The notes under the pieces: generated by a model
Databases searched by the model: none
What the model was told of the DNA's origin: nothing
The model's input: the letters and a program-made list of their open reading frames with translations, nothing else
Assembly: GCF_027111255.2 (NCBI RefSeq)
Contig: NZ_CP114285.2
Span: 2,108,001 to 2,172,000 of the forward strand
From: Flavobacterium flavigenum
Lineage (GTDB): Bacteria; Bacteroidota; Bacteroidia; Flavobacteriales; Flavobacteriaceae
Length of the DNA: 64,000 nt
Reading direction: 5' to 3'
Position numbers and translations under genes: made by a program
In this document: piece after piece, positions 1 through 7,670 of the stretch
How the letters are laid out: every line of letters starts with the position of its first letter
Numbering within the stretch: position 1 is the first letter of the stretch

Positions 1-339
1 GTAGTTATTCCGATTCAGTGTGAATATTTTGCACTTGAAGGATTAGGAAAGCTATTGAACACTATTAAAAGTATTCAGAAAATACATAATCCTGACCTGG
101 ATATTGAAGGATTACTACTAACCATGTATGATTCAAGATTACGTTTGTCAAATCAGGTTGTTGAAGAGGTTCAAAAGCACTTTAACGATATGGTTTTTGA
201 AACCGTTATTCAGCGAAATGTAAAATTAAGTGAAGCCCCAAGTTTTGGAGAAAGCATCATTAATTATGACGCAACAAGCAAAGGAGCAGTGAATTACATT
301 AATTTAGCTCAGGAAATTATAAAGAAAAACAGCAAATAG
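1..339 (+). CDS. parA: ParA/Soj chromosome-partitioning ATPase, C-terminal part (5' end outside window)
   Basis: The reading frame is open from base 1, so the gene starts upstream of the window and only about 112 C-terminal residues are visible. The segment [14 protein letters not shown] followed by a stretch ending in [12 protein letters not shown] is typical of the C-terminal half of ParA/Soj deviant Walker ATPases; the P-loop lies off the edge. ParA dimers bind DNA non-specifically and use ParB-stimulated ATP hydrolysis to segregate the origin region. It is followed after 5 nt by parB, the usual two-gene order. The first in-frame ATG-like codons inside the window are internal and should not be taken as the start. 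Confidence 0.93.
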   Translation, partial: VVIPIQCEYFALEGLGKLLNTIKSIQKIHNPDLDIEGLLLTMYDSRLRLSNQVVEEVQKHFNDMVFETVIQRNVKLSEAPSFGESIINYDATSKGAVNYINLAQEIIKKNSK

Positions 340-344
340 TTTTT

Positions 345-1247
345 ATGACAAAAGCAATTAAAAAACAAGCCTTAGGGAGAGGATTATCAGCATTATTAAA
401 AGATCCGGAAAATGACATTACATCAGTAGAAGACAAAAATGCTGACAAAGTTGTTGGAAACATCATTGAGCTTGAAATAAGTGCTATCGAAATAAATCCG
501 TTTCAGCCCAGAAGTAATTTCAATGAGGAATCTTTACGTGAATTAGCCACTTCTATTAAAGAACTTGGTGTAATTCAACCTATTACTGTTCGAAAATTAG
601 ATTTTAATAAATACCAGTTAATTTCCGGAGAGCGTCGTTTGCGTGCTTCGACTTTGATAGGCTTAACACATATTCCTGCTTACATCCGTATTGCTAATGA
701 TAATGAATCATTGGTAATGGCTTTGGTTGAAAACATTCAGCGTCATGACTTAGACCCTATTGAGATTGCTCTTTCATACCAGCGTCTGATGGATGAAATT
801 CAGCTAACTCAAGAACAAATGAGTGAACGTGTTGGTAAAAAACGTTCTACGATTGCCAATTATTTACGTCTTCTAAAATTAGACCCAATCATTCAGACAG
901 GTATCCGCGATGGCTTTATCAGTATGGGGCACGGAAGAGCTATTATCAATATTGAAGATCTGGACATTCAGACCGATATTTACCAAAAAATAGTGAGTCA
1001 AAACCTATCAGTACGTGAAACTGAGACTTTAGTTAAAAATTATCACGAAAGCCTGCAGCCCAAAGCTGAAGGAAAACCAAAAATAGCTTCTTCATTTGTA
1101 GTTAAAGAAACGCAAAAAAACACATTCAATGACTATTTTGGTTCAAAAGTTGATATAAAAGTTGCCGGAAACGGAAAAGGAAAAATTACAATTCCGTTTA
1201 ACTCAGAAGCCGACTTTAACAGAATTATAAAATTAATAAACGGATAG
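345..1247 (+). CDS. parB: ParB/Spo0J chromosome-partitioning protein
   Basis: A 300-residue protein of normal length for chromosomal ParB. The N-terminal ParB/sulfiredoxin-like CTP-binding domain carries GERRLRA (residues 95-101) and ENIQRHDLDPIE (129-140). A helix-turn-helix that recognises parS sites follows at about 154-175, and a C-terminal dimerisation segment at about 245-300. ParB loads at parS, spreads as a CTP-gated clamp and activates ParA. The ATG lies 5 nt after the parA stop, so the two are co-transcribed. The stop overlaps the next start by one base. I found no perfect parS palindrome (TGTTTCACGTGAAACA type) in this window. Confidence 0.97.
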   Translation: MTKAIKKQALGRGLSALLKDPENDITSVEDKNADKVVGNIIELEISAIEINPFQPRSNFNEESLRELATSIKELGVIQPITVRKLDFNKYQLISGERRLRASTLIGLTHIPAYIRIANDNESLVMALVENIQRHDLDPIEIALSYQRLMDEIQLTQEQMSERVGKKRSTIANYLRLLKLDPIIQTGIRDGFISMGHGRAIINIEDLDIQTDIYQKIVSQNLSVRETETLVKNYHESLQPKAEGKPKIASSFVVKETQKNTFNDYFGSKVDIKVAGNGKGKITIPFNSEADFNRIIKLING

Positions 1248-1810
1248 TGAATAAAATTGTCCCCATAACTCTATTGTTCTTTCTATCAGGAACCGTCTCT
1301 TTTTTTGCTCAGGCAAAACAAGAAACGGTTTTAGTCGCTAAAGACACTTCCAAATTAGAAGAAATAGACCCGCTGAGACCAGCAAAAGCTGCCTTCTACT
1401 CGGCAATTTTACCAGGCTTAGGACAGGCATACAATAAAAAATACTGGAAAATCCCTTTGGTATATGGCGCAATTGGCACCAGTATGTATTTTTATCTTGA
1501 TAATCAAAAAAAATATCGAGAAGCAAGAAATGAATACAAAAGAAGACTAGAAGGTTATGAACCAAGCGAAAAATTTGCGAGGCTTGATGACTCCCGTCTT
1601 ATTGCAGCCCAAAAGTTTTATCAGCGTAATCGCGATTTATCCTCATTGTTTGTCGTTGGTTTTTATGCTTTAAATATCATTGATGCTAATGTTGATGCTT
1701 CACTGATACAATTTAATGTGAATGAAAGATTATCTGTACGCCCGGAAATCTACCCTACAGATGTAACTTTTAAACCAAATGTAGGACTAACTTTTAATTA
1801 CAACTTTTAA
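1247..1810 (+). CDS. DUF5683 domain-containing secreted/membrane protein
   Basis: A 187-residue protein with an N-terminal signal sequence (hydrophobic residues about 4-22, ending near FAQA). The motif at about 45-80, SAILPGLGQAYNKKYWKIP, followed by a hydrophobic segment, is the hallmark of DUF5683, a Bacteroidota envelope family of unknown function. A second hydrophobic patch lies near residue 130. The start is GTG at 1247, overlapping the parB stop by one base, which indicates translational coupling. The position between parB and dapB is, from general knowledge, common in Flavobacteriia. No catalytic motif is visible and I assign no function. Confidence 0.85.
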   Translation: MNKIVPITLLFFLSGTVSFFAQAKQETVLVAKDTSKLEEIDPLRPAKAAFYSAILPGLGQAYNKKYWKIPLVYGAIGTSMYFYLDNQKKYREARNEYKRRLEGYEPSEKFARLDDSRLIAAQKFYQRNRDLSSLFVVGFYALNIIDANVDASLIQFNVNERLSVRPEIYPTDVTFKPNVGLTFNYNF

Positions 1811-1859
1811 ATAGCTTTTTTACTATTCTATTTAAATAAAAAAAAATATACAAAAAAAA

Positions 1860-2567
1860 ATGAAAATTGCACTTTTAGGATACGGAAAAATGGGCCAGGT
1901 AATCGAAAGAATTGCTCTGGAGAGAGGGCATGAAATTGTCCTGAAAAAAGACGAATTCAATACATATGACGGTCTTTCAACAGCGGATGTTGCTATCGAT
2001 TTCAGTGTTCCCACAGCTGCTGTAGCTAATATTTCAAGTTGCTTTCATGCCAATGTTCCGGTAGTTTCAGGAACAACAGGCTGGTTAGAACATTATGATG
2101 AAGTGGAAGCTCTTTGCAACGAAAAACAAGGTGGCTTCATCTCTAGTTCAAACTTTAGTTTAGGCGTTAATATTTTTTTCGGCTTGAATGAATATCTGGC
2201 TAAAATTATGAGTCAGTTTGATTCTTACAAAGTATCAATGGAAGAAATTCACCATACTCAAAAGTTAGATGCACCAAGCGGAACAGCTATTTCATTAGCA
2301 AAAGGTGTCATTGAAAACAGTGCTTATGCAAATTGGACAATGGAAGATCCGAAGTCAAATGAAATTCATATTGAAGCTAAAAGAATTGGTGATGTTCCAG
2401 GAACACATACTGTAACTTACGATTCTATAGTTGACAGCATCGAATTAAAACATACTGCCCATAATCGTGAAGGCTTTGCCCTTGGAGCTGTTATTGCCGC
2501 TGAATGGCTTGCTGGCAAAAAAGGAATCTACACGATGAAAGACGTTTTAAATCTGGAATCTAAATAA
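1860..2567 (+). CDS. dapB: 4-hydroxy-tetrahydrodipicolinate reductase
   Basis: DapB reduces 4-hydroxy-tetrahydrodipicolinate with NAD(P)H in the diaminopimelate/lysine pathway, feeding peptidoglycan synthesis in the cytoplasm. The 235-residue protein starts with the dinucleotide-binding motif GYGKMGQ (7-13). The catalytic and substrate-binding region EIHHTQKLDAPSGTA (129-143) contains the His pair (131-132), Lys135 and the SGT motif. It is slightly shorter than the E. coli enzyme (273), as is common in Bacteroidota. It lies 49 nt after the DUF5683 gene, with a very A-rich leader instead of a Shine-Dalgarno sequence, and 47 nt before lepB. Confidence 0.96.
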   Translation: MKIALLGYGKMGQVIERIALERGHEIVLKKDEFNTYDGLSTADVAIDFSVPTAAVANISSCFHANVPVVSGTTGWLEHYDEVEALCNEKQGGFISSSNFSLGVNIFFGLNEYLAKIMSQFDSYKVSMEEIHHTQKLDAPSGTAISLAKGVIENSAYANWTMEDPKSNEIHIEAKRIGDVPGTHTVTYDSIVDSIELKHTAHNREGFALGAVIAAEWLAGKKGIYTMKDVLNLESK

Positions 2568-2614
2568 AATCCAAAAAATAATATTCTGAAATTTCAGAAC
2601 TAAAACATAAAACT

Positions 2615-4177
2615 ATGACACTTTATCTTTGGTTTGTTTTTTTCTTAGCAGTACAAATAATCCATTTTCTGGGTACCTGGAAATTATATCAGGCTGCGGG
2701 CCGTAAGTCATGGGAAGCAGCAATTCCCGTTTATAATTCAATCGTTTTAATGAAAATTATCGGGCGGCCAACCTGGTGGACAATCCTGCTTTTCATACCC
2801 ATAATCAATCTTATTATGTTTCCTGTCGTTTGGGTGGAAACTTTGAGAACATTTGGAAAAAAATCAACATTAGATACCTTTTTAGGCATTTTCACTCTGG
2901 GGTTTTATATCTATTATGTCAATTATACCCAAAAATTAGAGTACAATGCAGAAAGAAAACTAACCCCTGAAAACAGAGCTGCCGACACGGTTAGCTCTCT
3001 GCTTTTCGCTATAATTGTAGCAACTTTGGTACACACTTATGTTGTACAGCCGTTTACAATCCCAACTTCTTCATTAGAGAAATCATTATTAATTGGTGAT
3101 TTTTTATTTGTGAGCAAGGTAAACTACGGCCCTCGTGTTCCCATGACTACTGTAGCGTTACCAATGGTTCACGACTCTATTCCTTTAACAAAAAAGAAAT
3201 CTTACTTAAGCTGGCCGCAATTACCTTATTTCAGGCTTCCGGCTTTAGAAAAAATAAAACGAAATGACATTGTCGTTTTTAACTGGCCGGTCGATACAGT
3301 ACATTACTTCTTTGAGCCAAAAGGAAAACCGGGTGTTATAAAACCAATTGACAAGAAATCAAATTATGTAAAACGCTGCGTAGGTGTCCCAGGGGATAGT
3401 TTATCAATAAAGGATGGATTCGTTTATATTAATAATAAAAAACTAATCCTTCCTGAAAGGGCAAAACCACAATATTCGTATGCTGTAGCATTAGACGGAA
3501 AGACACCTATTGATTTTGAATCTCTTTTAAAAGAACTTAAGGTCAATCTTGTTGATGTTATGGGATTTAAGGATGAAGCAAAAAGAGATACCTTATATTT
3601 TGCAGCTTTAACAGAAGAAAGTGTTCAGCGATTAAAAAATACTCCCGGAATTACGAATGTAAAAAGACAAATTTCTAAAGGAAATGACAATTCCATTTTT
3701 CCTCATATCAACAAATGGAATCAGGATAATTTTGGTCCGATATATATTCCGGAAGCGGGAAAAACAGTTGCTTTAACAAATGAATCATTGCCATTTTACA
3801 AGGACATCATCACTACTTACGAAGGCAATACTTTAGAGTTGCAGGGTTCAAAATTTTTAATAAACGGCAAACCGGCAACCAAATACACTTTCAAACAAAA
3901 CTATTACTGGATGATGGGTGACAACCGTCATAACTCTGAAGATAGTCGCTACTGGGGATATGTTCCTGAAAACCACATTGTAGGAAAACCGGTTTTCATC
4001 TGGATGAGCTGGGATACGAACGGAAAAGGCATCAATAAAGTACGTTGGGACAGGGTTTTCACAACAGTTGATGGCGAAGGTCAGCCACAATCCTATTTTA
4101 AATATTTCCTTGTAGCTTTAGCAGTATTTTTTATTGGAGAATATTTTTGGAAAAAAAGAAAAGAAAATAAAGCATAA
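2615..4177 (+). CDS. lepB: Signal peptidase I, long form with N-terminal DUF5684-like membrane domain
   Basis: LepB removes signal peptides from exported preproteins at the outer face of the inner membrane. This 520-residue form is much longer than E. coli LepB (324). Residues 1-110 hold about three membrane segments resembling DUF5684. A further transmembrane helix (about 126-145) precedes the catalytic motif PTSSLEKSLLIGD (150-162), where Ser153 aligns with the nucleophile. The general-base motif NYVKRCVGVPGDS places the Lys at 253, and the conserved GDNRHNSEDSR box starts at 435. The roughly 180 residues between the Lys box and the GDN box form a large periplasmic insertion typical of the phylum. 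A C-terminal membrane helix lies near 497-512. Confidence 0.95.
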   Translation: MTLYLWFVFFLAVQIIHFLGTWKLYQAAGRKSWEAAIPVYNSIVLMKIIGRPTWWTILLFIPIINLIMFPVVWVETLRTFGKKSTLDTFLGIFTLGFYIYYVNYTQKLEYNAERKLTPENRAADTVSSLLFAIIVATLVHTYVVQPFTIPTSSLEKSLLIGDFLFVSKVNYGPRVPMTTVALPMVHDSIPLTKKKSYLSWPQLPYFRLPALEKIKRNDIVVFNWPVDTVHYFFEPKGKPGVIKPIDKKSNYVKRCVGVPGDSLSIKDGFVYINNKKLILPERAKPQYSYAVALDGKTPIDFESLLKELKVNLVDVMGFKDEAKRDTLYFAALTEESVQRLKNTPGITNVKRQISKGNDNSIFPHINKWNQDNFGPIYIPEAGKTVALTNESLPFYKDIITTYEGNTLELQGSKFLINGKPATKYTFKQNYYWMMGDNRHNSEDSRYWGYVPENHIVGKPVFIWMSWDTNGKGINKVRWDRVFTTVDGEGQPQSYFKYFLVALAVFFIGEYFWKKRKENKA

Positions 4178-4193
4178 ATAAAATAGTTATTTT

Positions 4194-4243
4194 AGTTTCA
4201 GGTTTCAAGTTTTATAAGAACCTCAAACTTGAAACCTGAAACT
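4194..4243. repeat. Perfect 19-bp inverted repeat between lepB and the WbqC-like gene
   Basis: The arms are 4194-4212 and 4225-4243, perfectly complementary over 19 bp, with a 12-nt loop. The right arm contains AACTTGAAACCTGAAACTT, and the same 19-mer occurs again at 37480-37498 in another hairpin. A short T run follows on +. It could act as a lepB terminator, but the shared 19-mer points to a dispersed palindromic repeat. Confidence 0.8.
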
Positions 4244-4258
4244 TTTAAACAAAAAACA

Positions 4259-4873
4259 ATGAACTCTTTATTACTTCCTACCTATTTTCCGTCAATTAGC
4301 CATTTCGCAGTTATGGTTCAATCTGAAAATATCATTTTTGAGATGGAAGATAATTTTCAGAAACAGACTAACAGAAACCGTACCTATATCTATAGTCCAA
4401 ACGGGATTCAGTTGTTAAACATCCCTATTAAGCACTCTAAATCAGCACATCAAAAAACAAAAGATGTTTTGATTGAAAATGAATTCGACTGGCAAAAACA
4501 GCATTTTAAATCTTTGGAAGCAGCTTACAGAAGCTCTCCTTTTTTTGAATTTTTCGAGGACGACATTCTTCCTGTATTCGAAAAAAAACATACTTTTTTA
4601 ATGGATTTAAACATGGAAGTCCTGGAAACAGTTACCAAATGCTTACGAATGAAATTAGAATTTGGAAAAACAACTGAATATTTTCATGAGGCAGAAAATG
4701 TTGCTGATTTCAGATATCTGGCTAATGGAAAAAAAGATCAGAATTCATTTGAAAAATATCCTCAGGTTTTCGATGACAAGCATGGTTTTATAAACAATTT
4801 AAGCGTTTTAGATTTACTTTTCAATGAAGGGAAATTTGCAATGGATTATTTAAAAACACAGAAAATTATATAA
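4259..4873 (+). CDS. WbqC-like family protein
   Basis: A 204-residue soluble protein resembling the WbqC-like family (PF08889), members of which occur in polysaccharide gene clusters and whose biochemistry is not settled. Typical features are the N-terminal LLPTYFPSISHFAVM and the conserved block with NRTYIYSPNGIQLLNIPIK, then FDWQKQHFKSLEAAYRSSPFFEFF. The ATG at 4259 is chosen because in-frame codons upstream fall inside the inverted repeat 4194-4243. It is the last gene of the + run beginning with parA. The next gene is convergent at 4953. Confidence 0.8.
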   Translation: MNSLLLPTYFPSISHFAVMVQSENIIFEMEDNFQKQTNRNRTYIYSPNGIQLLNIPIKHSKSAHQKTKDVLIENEFDWQKQHFKSLEAAYRSSPFFEFFEDDILPVFEKKHTFLMDLNMEVLETVTKCLRMKLEFGKTTEYFHEAENVADFRYLANGKKDQNSFEKYPQVFDDKHGFINNLSVLDLLFNEGKFAMDYLKTQKII

Positions 4874-4952
4874 ATCAATTATGAATGTAAGTTGTGAATT
4901 ATGAGTTTTCATCTCACTATTTAACTTTTCAATTTCGTCTTTGGTTCAAAAA

Positions 4953-5999
4953 TTATTCCATTGAAAGCCTTGCCATGATAGGATAATGATCTGAATTTTC
5001 AAAATCAGAAAAACTTTCAAACTGTTTTACCTTCATTTTAGGATCAGTAAAAATATAGTCGATTCTGGCAGGATAATATTTAAATTTATAAGTAGCACCA
5101 AAACCTTCGCCTGCTTCTTCAAAAGTATCTTTTAGTTTTCCTTTTATATTTCGATAGACATAAGAAAAAGGGCTGTTATTCATGTCTCCACAAATAATAA
5201 TCGGGTATTTACATTGTTTGATGTTTTCTTTAAAAATCTCCGCCTGCTCTTGCTGCTGTCTAAATCCTTTACTTATTCTGGCCAGTATTCGCTGTGATTT
5301 TTTTTGATTTACATTATCAATATCATCCGAAATTTCATTTACATCAGGCGAAATTTTAATAGACTGTAAGTGCATATTGTAAATTCTGATTACGTCCTTA
5401 CCTCGTTTTATATCAGCATAAACCACATTATTATCTGAATTCGGAAAAATAATCTTCCCTTCATTTATAATAGGGAACTTCGAAAAAATAGCCTGCCCAG
5501 TTTTGATTTTCTTTCCATCAATAAAAATATAACGGTGCGGATATACTTTTAGATCCAGATGTGCAGAATTCGAATACTCCTGAATACACAAAATATCAGG
5601 ATTTTTTTCATCTATAAATGCTTTTATGTTATCAGGAATATCATCACGTTCGAGCCATTTAAAAACATTAAAAAGACGAACATTATAACTCATCACAGAG
5701 AAGTCCTTTTCGTCTTCTACATATTCTTTCCCCGAAGTTTTATAAAATTTGCTAATAAATGTAATACCCGTCAACAATACCAATCCTGATAAAATAAGAC
5801 GTTTTTTAAACTGAATTGCCCAATAAATAAAGAATAACCCGTTTGCCACAAAAAAGGCCGGCATAAACAATGTGAGCACCGATAAAAGTGGAAAACTTTT
5901 AGGTGCTAAAAAAGGCAAAACATAGATACTAAATGTAAGAACAGTCAGTACTATATTCAAAAAGAACATTAATTTATTAAACCAGGAAAGGTTTTTCAT
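4953..5999 (-). CDS. Membrane-anchored endonuclease/exonuclease/phosphatase (EEP) family protein
   Basis: A 348-residue protein with three hydrophobic segments in residues 1-90 followed by an EEP fold. Visible EEP motifs are SYNVRLFN (about 105-112), CIQEYSN with the metal-binding Glu, ICGDMNNSP with the catalytic Asp and Asn, and the C-terminal SDHYPI with the catalytic His. The family hydrolyses phosphodiester or phosphomonoester bonds; the substrate here is unknown. It starts 16 nt after the upstream rhomboid gene stops, so it is the last gene of a mutL-rhomboid-rhomboid-EEP run on the minus strand. Confidence 0.88.
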   Translation of the reverse strand: MKNLSWFNKLMFFLNIVLTVLTFSIYVLPFLAPKSFPLLSVLTLFMPAFFVANGLFFIYWAIQFKKRLILSGLVLLTGITFISKFYKTSGKEYVEDEKDFSVMSYNVRLFNVFKWLERDDIPDNIKAFIDEKNPDILCIQEYSNSAHLDLKVYPHRYIFIDGKKIKTGQAIFSKFPIINEGKIIFPNSDNNVVYADIKRGKDVIRIYNMHLQSIKISPDVNEISDDIDNVNQKKSQRILARISKGFRQQQEQAEIFKENIKQCKYPIIICGDMNNSPFSYVYRNIKGKLKDTFEEAGEGFGATYKFKYYPARIDYIFTDPKMKVKQFESFSDFENSDHYPIMARLSME

Positions 6000-6015
6000 A
6001 TTATTCTGCTAAAGA

Positions 6016-6879
6016 TTATTTTCCAGCTTTAAATAGAAACTCTTTTTCTTCTTTAGTAAGACAATCATAACCAGATTGGCTGATTTTGTCTAAAATTTCA
6101 TCAATTTGCTGTTGCGTTTTGTCTTTGGTAACAATCCTTGATGTCGCTTTTTCTGTAGGTTTTTGATAATTTTTATGCACTTTTTTAAACGGGGTCTTAG
6201 GGGATTTTTTAAATAGATTGGTAAAAAAGTCTACTATTTTGGTAATAATAATACTTAAATCTGTTCCGCTTTGGATGAGCTTTACATACATAAACCCAAA
6301 AAAGGCACCGGCTAAATGCGATATATGCCCTCCGGTATTGTCTAAACGCAACTGCATCAGGTCTAAAATCAGGATTACGCCTGTTATGTGCCATAATTTT
6401 ACATTTCCAATCAACAGTAAACGAACATCCATCAATGGCTGATATGTTGTTGCCGCAACCAAAATTGCCATAATTGCAGCAGAAGCTCCGACTATAGGTG
6501 CCGAAATATTTAAAAAATAATAACTTAATGCAAATATAATTCCGGCAAAAACAGCACTTAAAATATACAATCCCAGATATTGTTTTTGAGTAAAAAAGGT
6601 CAAAAACAACTGGCTTGCAAAATTCAAAACCATCATATTAAACAATAAATGCAAAAATGAAGAATGAAAAAAAGCATACGTTAAAAACGTCCAGGGCTTG
6701 AATAAAAAAACCTGAGAATCTGAAGACAGCGCAAGCCAATTCGGATAAGCAAATGCCCCTGTAAAATTCGGCCAGAAAAAAACTAATGAAATAATAAAGC
6801 AAGCAACATTCCAATAAATTAGCCGCATTGCTATACCGCCTAATCTATATTGTAATTTTAAATCATCCAGAATATTCAT
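6016..6879 (-). CDS. Rhomboid family intramembrane serine protease with DUF6576-like C-terminal tail
   Basis: A 287-residue polytopic protein with six or so membrane helices between about 18 and 205. The helix-2 motif HLLFN (His77, Asn81) and the catalytic His188 (SHLAGAFFG) are present. The nucleophile motif reads GASA (131-134, Ser133) instead of the usual GXSG. The cytosolic tail ends in EILDKISQSGYDCLTKEEKEF, which resembles the DUF6576 domain found on Bacteroidota rhomboids. Rhomboids cleave transmembrane segments in the bilayer; the substrates are unknown. It lies 41 nt downstream of a second rhomboid gene. Confidence 0.9.
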   Translation of the reverse strand: MNILDDLKLQYRLGGIAMRLIYWNVACFIISLVFFWPNFTGAFAYPNWLALSSDSQVFLFKPWTFLTYAFFHSSFLHLLFNMMVLNFASQLFLTFFTQKQYLGLYILSAVFAGIIFALSYYFLNISAPIVGASAAIMAILVAATTYQPLMDVRLLLIGNVKLWHITGVILILDLMQLRLDNTGGHISHLAGAFFGFMYVKLIQSGTDLSIIITKIVDFFTNLFKKSPKTPFKKVHKNYQKPTEKATSRIVTKDKTQQQIDEILDKISQSGYDCLTKEEKEFLFKAGK

Positions 6880-6920
6880 AAAAGCTTTTTTTTCGTTTTA
6901 TTAATTATTAAAGTTAAAAA

Positions 6921-7670
6921 TTAATTCCAACGATTGTTATTAAACTGATTTTTTTTCCAGTATAACATCATTAAAAAACCAGTTATTGCACCTCCTATAT
7001 GCGCAAAATGCGCTATACCTGTACCTCCGCTTCCAAACAATGATCCTCCTTTAAAACCTAAGAATAAATCGACAGCTAAAATTCCCGGTACAAAATATTT
7101 TGCCTTGATTGGTATTGGTATAAACATTAAAGCAAGCTCAGCATTAGGAAACATAAAAGCAAAAGCAGTCAACAAACCATAAATAGCACCTGAGGCCCCA
7201 ACAATTGTCCCGATGTAAGCATTTGTAAAACCATCAAATTGTGTTACTGAAACCAAATCCTGCCATCTTGTATCTATTTTTCCTTCTCCTAAAAGTTTTA
7301 AAATATCTTCTTTTTGAAAACCATGACTGGTCAATACATTAATAGTATCCTGAAAAAAATAATAGTTTACAGCTGTATGCAACAAAGCCGATCCTAAGCC
7401 ACATGAAATATAAAAAAACAAAAATTTCTTGCCTCCCCAAAAATGCTCCAAAGCCGAACCAAAGGAAACCATTGCAAACATATTGAAAGCAATATGCATG
7501 ATTCCACCATGCATAAACATATGTGTAATAGGCTGCCAAACCTGAAAACCTGGATTTTCAGGAAAAAACATAGCCAGGTACTCGTACGAAACGGGTACAA
7601 GTTGTGAACCAATAAAAAAAATAATATTAATAATAAGCAGTTGTTTTACAACTGGAGTCATATTCATCAT
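6921..7670 (-). CDS. Rhomboid family intramembrane serine protease
   Basis: A 249-residue integral membrane protein with a complete rhomboid catalytic set: helix-2 motif HIAFN (His59, Asn63), nucleophile motif GASG (158-161, Ser160) and catalytic His224 in HFAHIGGAITG. A long loop (about 105-150) separates the second helix pair. Its ATG overlaps the mutL stop in an ATGA arrangement, so translation is probably coupled to mutL. The adjacent rhomboid at 6016-6879 is a diverged paralogue rather than a copy. Confidence 0.93.
   Translation of the reverse strand: MMNMTPVVKQLLIINIIFFIGSQLVPVSYEYLAMFFPENPGFQVWQPITHMFMHGGIMHIAFNMFAMVSFGSALEHFWGGKKFLFFYISCGLGSALLHTAVNYYFFQDTINVLTSHGFQKEDILKLLGEGKIDTRWQDLVSVTQFDGFTNAYIGTIVGASGAIYGLLTAFAFMFPNAELALMFIPIPIKAKYFVPGILAVDLFLGFKGGSLFGSGGTGIAHFAHIGGAITGFLMMLYWKKNQFNNNRWN

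Noticed and set aside
1801..1840. Weak inverted repeat TTTAAATAG/CTATTTAAA at the DUF5683 stop
   Set aside because: All AT and overlapping the stop codon, with dapB continuing on the same strand; likely chance.
2584..2599. 16-bp perfect palindrome TTCTGAAATTTCAGAA between dapB and lepB
   Set aside because: It has no loop and no T run, and is AT-rich; it is not convincing as a terminator or operator.
4194..4243. Possible parS site near parAB
   Set aside because: The palindrome contains GTTTCA/TGAAAC halves, but it lacks the CACGTG-like core of parS and has a 12-nt loop, so it is a hairpin repeat rather than a ParB site.
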